From: Bryobacteraceae bacterium
GTDB taxonomy: Bacteria > Acidobacteriota > Terriglobia > Bryobacterales > Bryobacteraceae
Direction of reading: 5' to 3'
NCBI GenBank assembly: GCA_019752335.1
Contig: JAIEMJ010000023.1
Coordinates: 1 to 64,000 of the forward strand
DNA length: 64,000 bases
Below the pieces are notes generated by a model that did not search any database, was not told where the DNA came from, and worked only from the letters and a program-made list of their open reading frames with translations. The stretch's first letter is position 1, and each line of letters begins with the position of its first letter. Shown here piece after piece: positions 38,707 through 47,005 of this stretch. The position numbers were made by a program, and so were the translations under genes.

Positions 38707-40116
38707 TTAGAAGGCCCGGCGGCGGTGCTCCGCCGCAATCCGCGACACCACCCACAGCCACACACCGGTGAGCGCGACGTTGATCCAAGCGAACTCCGTG
38801 GTGGAGAGCTTCAACACTTCGGAGCCCAGGTAAACGATTCCCGCTTGCAGCACATCGCCGGAACGCATGAAGAAGGTATCGATGGCGGCCTTCGCCTTGT
38901 ACTTCGCCTCGCGCGACGTCGGCAGGAAGAGCGCCTGCCGGGCGGTGTTCTGGATCGAGTAGTCCGTCGCGTTCTCAAACGTCTTCGCGACGCGGACCAC
39001 GCTCAGCAGCGGCACCAACGCGAGAATGCTGTAACTCATCAGCGCGATCACCGGCAGGATAAACAGCGCGCCGCGCACGCCCATAAAGCGGAATAGACGC
39101 GAGACGAAGAAGGCTTGCAGGATGGCCCCGGCTAAGTTCACCCAGCCGAAGAACTCGCCGTAGAAGGCGCCAATGTATTGCTTCATGGCCACGGCCGGAT
39201 TCGCGGCGTTAGCCGTGGCGGCCTTCGCCGCGTCCACCACCAGATTGCCGAGCAGATACTCGCCGGAGCTATTCACGATGTTGAGCAACACCATCAGCAC
39301 GGCGATCCAACGCAGGTAGGTATCGCCGAGCACCATTTGAAAGCCCCCGCTGGCGCCGAGCGGCTTCTCCGCCGCGGCCGTCCAGACCTTGTCCGCGCGG
39401 GCGGACTCCAGGCGATCGACGGCGTACACCAAGGCGGCGCAGACGAGCAGTACGCCGGCGCCGAGGAGCATCAGAAAATACGGGTCAGAGCCTTTGACGA
39501 TCTGTCCGGCGGCTTGCGCGCCCAGCCATGCGCCAAGGGAACTGCCGAGGCCAATGAAGGGGAACAACCGCTTGCCCTGGCTCTCCGTGAATAGGTCGTT
39601 GGCGAAGGCCCAAACCTGCGAAATGACAAAGACGTTGAAGATGCCCACCCAGACAAAAAATACGACGCCCTCGCGCGCGCCCTGCTGGCCGGCCAAGTAG
39701 AACAGCACCAGATGCAGCGCGAAGAAGAGGATCACGCCGGTAACCAGCCGCACGCGCTCTACCTTCGACGCCACCCAACCGTACGCGGGCACGACCACTA
39801 ACAACAGCATCGCCTGCAAGGCTGACGAGTAGCTCTTTACCTGGGCCCCGCCTTCGCTCAAAATCAGCGACTCGCGAGCTGTTTTGAGTAAGTAATACCC
39901 CGCCAGCAGCAAGAAGACATTCAAGGTGAGCAGGAGCGTGGTTAAGCCTTCGCCGGCGCGAATGTCGGCGAAGATCGAGAGTACTTTTTCGAGAGCGTTG
40001 CGCGGCTTTGCGCCAACGTGGGAAAACGACGGAAACGAACGCTGCGTGCGCAGCTCCGGCTGCGACTGCAACTGTTCGCGTGGCGTCACCAGGTACGCTC
40101 CACGCCGGCGATGCAC
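38707..40116 (-). CDS. NTT-like (ATP/ADP translocase-related) membrane carrier
   Basis: A protein of up to 469 residues with about 10-12 membrane helices. The opening block LTTLLLTLNVFLLLAGYYLLKTARESLIL matches the start of Tlc/NTT nucleotide transporters and their MFS-like relatives in Acidobacteria. A region with QGKRLFPFIGLGSSLGAWLGA and ATDYSIQNTARQALFLPTSREAKYKAKA are family blocks. True ATP/ADP exchange is not proven: many relatives transport other things or are uncharacterised. The first about 40 residues overlap the upstream gene by 31 bp, so translation may begin later. Confidence 0.75.
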   Translation of the reverse strand: MHRRRGAYLVTPREQLQSQPELRTQRSFPSFSHVGAKPRNALEKVLSIFADIRAGEGLTTLLLTLNVFLLLAGYYLLKTARESLILSEGGAQVKSYSSALQAMLLLVVVPAYGWVASKVERVRLVTGVILFFALHLVLFYLAGQQGAREGVVFFVWVGIFNVFVISQVWAFANDLFTESQGKRLFPFIGLGSSLGAWLGAQAAGQIVKGSDPYFLMLLGAGVLLVCAALVYAVDRLESARADKVWTAAAEKPLGASGGFQMVLGDTYLRWIAVLMVLLNIVNSSGEYLLGNLVVDAAKAATANAANPAVAMKQYIGAFYGEFFGWVNLAGAILQAFFVSRLFRFMGVRGALFILPVIALMSYSILALVPLLSVVRVAKTFENATDYSIQNTARQALFLPTSREAKYKAKAAIDTFFMRSGDVLQAGIVYLGSEVLKLSTTEFAWINVALTGVWLWVVSRIAAEHRRRAF

Positions 40117-41675
40117 GGGCTTTCGCCGCGCCGCAGATAAACCAGCACCTTTTGTTTCGGTTGGGCGGCGCGAGTGAGTTCCGCCAGCAAATAGCCGGAG
40201 CTATTGAAGTCCGGCAGCTTGGCGCTGGTGGCGTTGGGAATCGCCGTGCGTTGTTCGCTTTGGTTGTCGAAATGATGCCACTGGATATTCACGGCGCCGG
40301 CCGAACCGCTAATGTCTTCCCAGGCCAGAGCACCGTCGCGAATCGCGAAACGATCCAACGGCAGAACTTTGCCGAGGAGCGCCTTGCCGATTTTGTTGCG
40401 GCGTTCGATCAGGGTTTGCGTCACCCACTCCGCCGCTTTCGGGTCACTATATTCACCCGTCTCCACGATAGCCTTCAGGTCGGCATCGGTCAACGACATC
40501 ACCTGCTTGGCCGCCCAGAACTCGTCGTCGGGCAAGGCATTCAGGAAGGCCGGATTGGGATACTCCGGCACCCAACGCACGGGGTCAAACGTAGTCGCTT
40601 CGAACCGGCCCACTGAGGGCAGGTCAGGATACTTGGCGAAGTCGACGTAGGAGACGTGCAGGCCGAGCGAGAAGAAATTCTTCGCCGACTCTGACCAGGA
40701 GAAGAACGGCAAGCCGGAGCGCACGCTGTTGGGCTTGGTGCTGGCGCTACCCAACGTGGAGCCAAAATCAAGCAGGTAGTGGCGGACATAGCGAATGCCA
40801 TCCGCCTGCAACGCCACGTCGATATTGTTGATGGCGCGCGAATCCTCGTGGCCCAGCCAGGCGCAGAAGACACGCAGGGCGCGCTGGTCGCGGCGATGCT
40901 CGTGGGGCACCACATCGTTGGGATCGTCCGTGCGGCTGCCGTAGTAGCGCGGGGGCCCGATCGGCTTGCCCGGCAAAGCGAGTGACGCGGTGCCACGATA
41001 CCGGCCATCGGCGGTCTTGGGCACCTTCAGCAGAATCTCGTAGAGGTCACGCAAGGTCATCTTGCGCTTCTTGCCGGCGGCGTTGGCCAGTTCCACGTCC
41101 TCGCCCAACTGGAGTTGATCCTCCTTGAAATAGATGAGGTAATTCTGCGGCACATGGTAGCCCATCGCGTGGAAGATCTTTGAACTGATCCGATCGGCGG
41201 CCGTCGCCATCTCGGGGTTCGACATTGGATCGAACTTGACGAAGTACTGGCGATTGTCGGCGTCCAGCATGCGAAAGCCCGGGGTAACGCCTTCGCTCTT
41301 CACCCCGACGATGGTCCACTTCCCACGCGTGGACGGAGGCGTCGCGTCGCCGGGGCCGCGGCGCAGTTCGTCGGGCGTCATGCGGCGGAAGTAATGGCGC
41401 GGCTCCCACCAATTGTCGTCAAAAGGATTCTCGATGGTGTTGATGCCCATCGCCCGGATCGGCGGCTTGGAACTGCCCGCGGGAGGCTGACGCTCGCCTA
41501 AGTCGCCGAATTGGAGCGAGAAGAGATCGTAGATGTCACTCAACTTACGCGGCTTAAGATTGCCCGTATCGCGCGGTTTGGGCGCGCGCAGGATCGGGTC
41601 ATCGTCATAGAACTTACGCGCGGTGGCGGCGCTGGCGGTGAGGAGAATTAGGAGGGTGAGGCGTCGCATAGTCAT
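40086..41675 (-). CDS. Secreted protein with PI3K/HipA-like kinase-fold signature
   Basis: A 529-residue protein of unknown family with a signal peptide (LTLLILLTASAATA). A Lys at 147 lies in a strand (YFVKFDP), followed by a helix with Glu155 (NPEMATAADRISSKI). At 276-287 comes HEDSRAINNIDV and at 303-305 LLDFGS. This D-x-R-x-x-N-N then DFG order resembles PI3/PI4-kinase and HipA-type active sites. No HExxH, serine-hydrolase or glycosidase motif is present. It is encoded 5 bp after the Omp85-type gene and overlaps the NTT-like gene. The kinase assignment is an inference from motif order only. Confidence 0.6.
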   Translation of the reverse strand: MTMRRLTLLILLTASAATARKFYDDDPILRAPKPRDTGNLKPRKLSDIYDLFSLQFGDLGERQPPAGSSKPPIRAMGINTIENPFDDNWWEPRHYFRRMTPDELRRGPGDATPPSTRGKWTIVGVKSEGVTPGFRMLDADNRQYFVKFDPMSNPEMATAADRISSKIFHAMGYHVPQNYLIYFKEDQLQLGEDVELANAAGKKRKMTLRDLYEILLKVPKTADGRYRGTASLALPGKPIGPPRYYGSRTDDPNDVVPHEHRRDQRALRVFCAWLGHEDSRAINNIDVALQADGIRYVRHYLLDFGSTLGSASTKPNSVRSGLPFFSWSESAKNFFSLGLHVSYVDFAKYPDLPSVGRFEATTFDPVRWVPEYPNPAFLNALPDDEFWAAKQVMSLTDADLKAIVETGEYSDPKAAEWVTQTLIERRNKIGKALLGKVLPLDRFAIRDGALAWEDISGSAGAVNIQWHHFDNQSEQRTAIPNATSAKLPDFNSSGYLLAELTRAAQPKQKVLVYLRRGESPCIAGVERTW

Positions 41676-41680
41676 CGTCC

Positions 41681-42943
41681 TTAAAAAACCGGCTGCGTGA
41701 TATCGGCCCCGAAGCGGCGCTGCCGGAAAACGTCGTTAAACTTTACCCAGACTTGGAAACCCTCCCGGCTGAAGCCAACGTCCACACGGAGAAAGGTCGC
41801 ATTGCGCGCATTGCCGCGCAAGCCGAAACCGTAGCTGCGTTCCAGATTCGAGAAGTTGAGTTGGCCGCGCCGGGAAAAGACCTTGCCCGCGTCCATGAAC
41901 AAGGCGCCATCCAGCCCCGCGAAGATCTCCCAGCGGTACTCGGCGTTGAAGACCACCATGTCACGATCACTAAAGCGGAAGTTGCGAAAGCCGCGCAGAT
42001 CGTCCGAGCCACCCAGAATCGGCTGCAGATAGAAAGGCGCGGTTTCATTGCCATTCGCCTCCGTCAGGACGGTTTTGGCGCGCAAGGCAAAAACCCGGGA
42101 GCGGTTCAAAATCGGGATAAACTGCTGCACCTCGGCATCAATGCGGCGGAAGTTATGGGTATTTAGCTTGATGTCATCAAACCACGTGTATTGAAAAATG
42201 ACATTTCGCCCCGCCTTGGCCGTGATGGGGTTATCGCGCGTGTCGTGCTGCAGAAACACTCCGTAGCGGAAGAAGTTGGTCTGCCGTTGAATACCCGGCG
42301 CCTGGGCTTCGGTGAAGATCCGGTCAGCCGAGATAAAGCGACGGTCGTTGCCCGGTCCAATGTTCATCCACAAACCGCCCACCGTACCGCCAATGGCGAG
42401 TCCGCGGACGGGAGTAAAAACGCTGGTAGCTTCGGCGGAAGTATCTTCCAAACGGTAATTGGAGCGTCCGCCCTTGGTGGAGTTGGCGCCGGGGCCGTAG
42501 TAATTGATGCTGGCGTAATTGTGGTGAACCGTGTAGATGTCCAGGGCGAGTTTGTTTTTAGCCAGGCGCGGCAAGGTCCATTGGTTATCGATCTTGTAAT
42601 AACCGCGCGTGGAAACCTGAGCCGCCGTCCGGAACTGCAGGTATCCCTTGAAAAGATCCTCGCGCGAATACTCTGGCCCTATGGCGAAGCCGCCGCCCGT
42701 CACCATGTTGCCGATCTTGGCGCGAATGCCGTTGAAGCCCTGCGAGAAACGCTCGAGCAGCTTCTCATCTTTGAACCGGCTGAGTAGGTTCTCTGTTTTC
42801 GAAACTTCGTCCGGCTTCAGCCGGGCAGCTTTTTCGCTCCGTGCCTTTTCGATCTCCGCCATCCGGCTATCTTGAGCGAACAAGCCGGCGCCTTGTAACA
42901 GAAACGAAACTATAACCCCAACTGCTAGGTTCCCATTGCGCAT
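41681..42943 (-). CDS. Omp85/BamA-type outer-membrane beta-barrel (surface antigen D15)
   Basis: A 420-residue protein with a signal peptide (GVIVSFLLQGAGLFAQ). It is mostly transmembrane beta-strands and ends in Phe (GADITQPVF). The Omp85 loop-6 signature appears as LGGSDDLRGFRNF with LRGF at 316-319. The N-terminal about 80 residues are helical and show no POTRA repeats, so this is a short single-barrel relative rather than BamA. It may pass or anchor the protein encoded next to it, but no substrate is known. Confidence 0.85.
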   Translation of the reverse strand: MRNGNLAVGVIVSFLLQGAGLFAQDSRMAEIEKARSEKAARLKPDEVSKTENLLSRFKDEKLLERFSQGFNGIRAKIGNMVTGGGFAIGPEYSREDLFKGYLQFRTAAQVSTRGYYKIDNQWTLPRLAKNKLALDIYTVHHNYASINYYGPGANSTKGGRSNYRLEDTSAEATSVFTPVRGLAIGGTVGGLWMNIGPGNDRRFISADRIFTEAQAPGIQRQTNFFRYGVFLQHDTRDNPITAKAGRNVIFQYTWFDDIKLNTHNFRRIDAEVQQFIPILNRSRVFALRAKTVLTEANGNETAPFYLQPILGGSDDLRGFRNFRFSDRDMVVFNAEYRWEIFAGLDGALFMDAGKVFSRRGQLNFSNLERSYGFGLRGNARNATFLRVDVGFSREGFQVWVKFNDVFRQRRFGADITQPVF

Positions 42944-42969
42944 ACTCGATCTTAACAGGAGTACGCGCG

Positions 42970-45156
42970 CTAGGGCCTGCCGGATCTCCCATCAGGAAAC
43001 TTTAGTTGCACCATCGCTTGCGATTGCATCAGGCGCTCCAATGCCTCCGTAGGTGGCTCCGTGCTTTCCGGTTTCGGCGAGCCCTCCAGGACATCCCAGA
43101 GCCGGGTGCGTACGCTGGTGGGCAGAACGCTTTCCAGATACTCCAGCGCCAAGCCGCGCAGTTGCCGGTCTTCGGTGTGCAGCGCGCGAAAAGCGATCTT
43201 CAGCGGTTCGCGCGGCAACACCAGCGCGAGCAGGGAGAAGACATGCTCCAGGCTGAGATTGGAACGTTCGCGGAGTAAGTCGTCGAGAAAATTAAAACGG
43301 TCCTCGGCTTCGTCGCCCGTTGACTCGCGCTTCTCCAAAAGACGATAGCCCTGCCAGATCGGCAGGTTCGTATTCAGTTCGCGTTCGATCACCGCCCAAA
43401 TCGCCGGCTCCGGCAGCGCCAGGCCCGGATGGTGCTGGCGCATCGCATCGAGCGCGCGGCCACATTGAAAGCGAACCTCGAAGCGCGACGCGTCCAGCGC
43501 CTCCACCAGGGCCGCGGCCGCCCGGGGCGAGTGGTGCGCGCGCGCCAATAGCCGCGGGATGCGGCGGCGGATAGCGAAGTCCTCCTGCTCGTCCAACAGG
43601 GCATCGGAAAGCTGCCCCGTGATGGCGGGCATCGACGCCGCCAGACACTTCTCCACTCGCGGCCGCACCTCATCCCAGGCGAGCAGACGGATGAGCTGGG
43701 GCACCACCAACGGGTCCTTCCATTGGCTACCGTCCAGCGCCGCTTTCACCTGCGCGGCATCGCCGGACCGCAAGCTTCCGAGCGTGTCGGCCAACGGGTC
43801 CAGGCTCACCAGGCGAGGAGCGGTGATCTCTGGTTTGGCCGGAGCCGCCGAAACCGGCACCGCGCTGCGCATGATGATCGACATAGTGGTGGAGTCGTGG
43901 ACATCGACCAAGTCCAAATCGACGGCCCGGTCAATCAAGCCTCGCTCCAGGATCACGCGATAGGCCTTATCGAGCCAACTGGCGATGGTACCGGCCAATA
44001 CGGCGAGCAGGATGGTGGCGGCGAGCAACTCCGTGCGGGCCAGCGCCGGGCCCATCCAGATGGCGAATTGGACGATGCCGGCGCCCACGGCGTCACCCAG
44101 CCGGTCACAGCCGACGTCGATCAAGACCTTTACCGAACGCTTGTCGCGCGCCGCGATTGGCGTGTAGAAGATCTCATAACCCGCGCGAAAGAGCGAGCCG
44201 CGCAGGATCAGTTCTAGCGCTCGCACGCTGGCGATCGCCGAAAACACAGGCAGGAAAAGCGCCAGCACGCTGCCCGCGCCCACCGCGAACGGCAGGCTCC
44301 CGACGGTTCGCGCCAGGCCCAGTTTCTCGAGCGACAGCCGGCTCAAGCCCACTTGCACCAGGAACGTCAGCACCTGCGCCGCCGTGTAGAAGAGCGCGAA
44401 ATAGCGCAACAAAGCCGGCGAGCGCCCGCCAAATTGCTGCACCGCGCCGGACTTGAAAAGGTAATCCAACATCGCCGCCGATGTGGTGCCCACCAGCACC
44501 AGCACCGCCAGGCTCCACAGGAAAGGCGCCCGCCCGAAAACGTCGCGCGGCGAAGGTAGCGCTTCAGCCGGCTTGTGCGAGCCCTCGGCCTCACCGCGCA
44601 GCAGACTCAGCGCAACGCCCACGGCCAGATGGCAGGCCGCCAACAGCAGCAGCACCGCGGAGGGCGCAAACCACGCGGCCGTGCGCTCCGCGAGCAGGCC
44701 GCCCGCGATGCCTCCCGCCGTCCCCATGCCGGCGATGCGCCCAAAGCGGACCTTGGCCTCGCGTGGGTCAAACAGTTCACTCGCCAAGGCCCAGAAGCCG
44801 GAGAGCAAGATCGCACCCAGCCCGACGATGTGCAGATAAATGCCGATCACCGCGATGCGCGGCGCCACCGGCAGCATGATCCACTCGGCCAGATGCAGCG
44901 CGGCGCTCACCAGGAAGGTAACCGGCACGGCCAAGCGGGGGCCGGAGTTCGCGAGCAGCCGCGAGAAGAAAAAGCTCAGCACGATCGCCGCTCCCGCCGC
45001 GGCGATTACCATGCCGGGCAAATCCTTGGGCGTGTATTCGGCGAGAAATAGGGCGTCGCGAGCGGCCTTGCCGGCCACCTGATGGGCCAGCATAAAGGCG
45101 GCGCCGGTCATGGTGGTCAGGGTCCACCGCTCGTAGCTGTCGCGCGCACTCCCCAT
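42970..45156 (-). CDS. NTT/MFS-like membrane carrier fused to HEAT-repeat domain
   Basis: A 728-residue protein. The first about 420 residues have about 12 membrane helices and start with KAARDALFLAEYTPKDLP, similar to NTT-type carriers. The C-terminal about 300 residues are helical HEAT-like repeats (VVPQLIRLLAWDEVRPRVEKCL, RRRIPRLLARAHHSPRAAAALVEAL, RFQCGRALDAMRQ). A carrier with such a soluble scaffold is a rare fusion. The start codon overlaps the amidohydrolase stop by 1 bp (TGATG). It may bind a partner protein on the cytosolic side. The transported compound is unknown. Confidence 0.82.
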   Translation of the reverse strand: MGSARDSYERWTLTTMTGAAFMLAHQVAGKAARDALFLAEYTPKDLPGMVIAAAGAAIVLSFFFSRLLANSGPRLAVPVTFLVSAALHLAEWIMLPVAPRIAVIGIYLHIVGLGAILLSGFWALASELFDPREAKVRFGRIAGMGTAGGIAGGLLAERTAAWFAPSAVLLLLAACHLAVGVALSLLRGEAEGSHKPAEALPSPRDVFGRAPFLWSLAVLVLVGTTSAAMLDYLFKSGAVQQFGGRSPALLRYFALFYTAAQVLTFLVQVGLSRLSLEKLGLARTVGSLPFAVGAGSVLALFLPVFSAIASVRALELILRGSLFRAGYEIFYTPIAARDKRSVKVLIDVGCDRLGDAVGAGIVQFAIWMGPALARTELLAATILLAVLAGTIASWLDKAYRVILERGLIDRAVDLDLVDVHDSTTMSIIMRSAVPVSAAPAKPEITAPRLVSLDPLADTLGSLRSGDAAQVKAALDGSQWKDPLVVPQLIRLLAWDEVRPRVEKCLAASMPAITGQLSDALLDEQEDFAIRRRIPRLLARAHHSPRAAAALVEALDASRFEVRFQCGRALDAMRQHHPGLALPEPAIWAVIERELNTNLPIWQGYRLLEKRESTGDEAEDRFNFLDDLLRERSNLSLEHVFSLLALVLPREPLKIAFRALHTEDRQLRGLALEYLESVLPTSVRTRLWDVLEGSPKPESTEPPTEALERLMQSQAMVQLKFPDGRSGRP

Positions 45157-45911
45157 CAGTCCGGCAGCCCGAAGACTTCCTTGGCGGTGCCAAATAGAAT
45201 GTTGCGCTTGTCCTCATCGCTGACAGGTAGTTCAAGTAACTTGAGTAACTCCATGCGCAGATTCTCGGGTAAATCCGTACCGGCCATCAGCCGCTTGCTC
45301 GGGATGCGATGCAGCACTTCCAGCACCTGATGCGGCATCAGGCTCGATAGTTCAAGGTAGATGTTCGCGAACAGCGACGCGGCGACAATAGCTTCACCGT
45401 GGAAGAGTCCGCCGCCGCCGCAGTGCGCGAGGACAAACTTCAGCTCCGGATAGCGGCGCGCCGCAAGTAAGTACATCGACGGCAGCGAAAAGGGAATTCC
45501 TGAACCGGTGTGGACAATCAACGCCATCCGGTTTTCGAGGGCCGTCTCGAAGAGAAACGTACTCGAATCGAGCAGCGGATTCAGCGGCTGAAACTGCGGC
45601 TGAAACTTGAGGGCGCGAAAGCCGTGCACCTCCCGGCAGCGGCGGACCTCATCCCGGAACTCGCGCTCCGGCACAAATGGATTCAAGCAGGCCGCGCCCA
45701 CGAAACGCCCGCGGTAAGTCCGTTGCGCGGCAGCAATTTCGTCGTGCTCCCGGCGGTAGTCCTCCACCAGAGGAAACGGAATCGCGACGGCGTGTTCAAT
45801 GCCGAAGCCGTCCATGGCGCGCACGAGATCCGCGGCGTGATGACGGCGGCCACTGTGCCGCGCGCTCCCGATGTGGACGTGGGTGTCGTAGATGGCAAAG
45901 CCGTCGCGCAT
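45156..45911 (-). CDS. TatD/ACMSD-like amidohydrolase-family protein
   Basis: A 251-residue TIM-barrel hydrolase. YDTHVHIGS at the N-terminus and the later HTGSGIPFS, VLAHCGGGG and GTDLPENLR carry the expected His and Asp metal ligands of the amidohydrolase superfamily, subgroup 2 (DTHVHIG). No signal peptide, so cytosolic. The substrate is unknown. Start and stop touch both neighbours: the previous gene stops right before its ATG, and its stop overlaps the HEAT-carrier start, so it is part of the same operon. Confidence 0.85.
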   Translation of the reverse strand: MRDGFAIYDTHVHIGSARHSGRRHHAADLVRAMDGFGIEHAVAIPFPLVEDYRREHDEIAAAQRTYRGRFVGAACLNPFVPEREFRDEVRRCREVHGFRALKFQPQFQPLNPLLDSSTFLFETALENRMALIVHTGSGIPFSLPSMYLLAARRYPELKFVLAHCGGGGLFHGEAIVAASLFANIYLELSSLMPHQVLEVLHRIPSKRLMAGTDLPENLRMELLKLLELPVSDEDKRNILFGTAKEVFGLPD

Positions 45912-46982
45912 TTAGGCCCCGGTGACTTGCTTGAGTAACTGGAAATAGGCTTTCTTGCGCGCGCTGCTCAGGCCCCAATTCACGGGCGGGCATTGGTAGC
46001 CGTCGGCGTAGTCGCTAGCGCCGGGGTCGAAGTAGCCCCAGGAGGCGTACTCGCTCAGGGCCGACAGGAAGTTGTTCTCGGGCCGGTCGAAGTCGAAGTG
46101 GTCGTCTTCGTTAAACAGGATCGGCATCGGTCGATAGCCTTCCACGGCGCGCGTTTGGCGCACCATCTCAGCGATACGCTTCGGGTCCTTCACGCCGTTG
46201 CCGTGGATGAGCAGAAAGTCAGCGCTCTTCACCACGTTGGGCAAGGGAATCGCGCCACCGCCGTACGAAGTACTCGTCAGCAAGCGCCGGCCCCCGCGAT
46301 TCATGCCCTTTACGGCGTCGATGAGTTCGTGAATGCGGCCGGGTTTCAGAATCTCGTGGTCATAGGCTTTCACGTTCGTCTCGTTGTTCACCTCCACCAG
46401 GACGTTGCGATAGCCCCCGTCGAGCAGCCAGTTCGTCGCATTCGCCACCGCGCGGCGGACGGCAGCTTCGTCGCGCACGTGTTGATCCTGCCCGAAGTAG
46501 AAGTAGCCGACGATGGGCACCATGCCGAGCTCGTCGGCGCGGCGCAAGATGCGCGCCAGGCGCTTCATGAAGGCGGGCCGCAATGAGCCATCGGGGGCGA
46601 TGCCTGAAGTTACCCACGGCTGGCTCTTCGAATAGCCCTCCGGACTGCCGCCCTGCAGGTTAATCGTGAAAGAGAGCAAGCCATGCTGCCGCCAAATGGG
46701 CATGGCGGCGAGAAACTCGCGCACGTTGCGCTCCGCGTCCCACTTCCTGGTGTCAGGATAGGCCCAACGCTTGACGGTTTCCGGATTCAGGTCGTCGAAG
46801 ATCCCCTGCACCATGCGGGAGTTCATCAGCAGGCCTTCGATCTTGCGGCCCTGATAGCTGCGGCCGGCGTAGGTGGGTTGGCCGTTGATGAGGAACTGGT
46901 CGCCGCGAATCGCCACCTCGGTGGGTTTGGCGGCGGCCCGCAGAAGTGTTGGGGCGGCAAGAAGCGTACGTCGAGTGAGCAT
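45912..46982 (-). CDS. Tat-exported TIM-barrel glycosidase-like protein
   Basis: A 356-residue protein starting MLTRRTLLAAPTL, a twin-arginine signal. It appears to be a (beta/alpha)8 hydrolase: VLVEVNNETNVKAYDH could hold an acid/base Glu and MPILFNEDDHFDFD a nucleophile, as in clan A glycosidases. DUF4038/cellulase-like proteins share this outline, but no family is certain. It lies 1 bp upstream of the amidohydrolase gene and 23 bp downstream of the solenoid gene, within one long unit. Confidence 0.72.
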   Translation of the reverse strand: MLTRRTLLAAPTLLRAAAKPTEVAIRGDQFLINGQPTYAGRSYQGRKIEGLLMNSRMVQGIFDDLNPETVKRWAYPDTRKWDAERNVREFLAAMPIWRQHGLLSFTINLQGGSPEGYSKSQPWVTSGIAPDGSLRPAFMKRLARILRRADELGMVPIVGYFYFGQDQHVRDEAAVRRAVANATNWLLDGGYRNVLVEVNNETNVKAYDHEILKPGRIHELIDAVKGMNRGGRRLLTSTSYGGGAIPLPNVVKSADFLLIHGNGVKDPKRIAEMVRQTRAVEGYRPMPILFNEDDHFDFDRPENNFLSALSEYASWGYFDPGASDYADGYQCPPVNWGLSSARKKAYFQLLKQVTGA

Positions 46983-47005
46983 CGGTCTGCCCATGATATC
47001 CCGCG

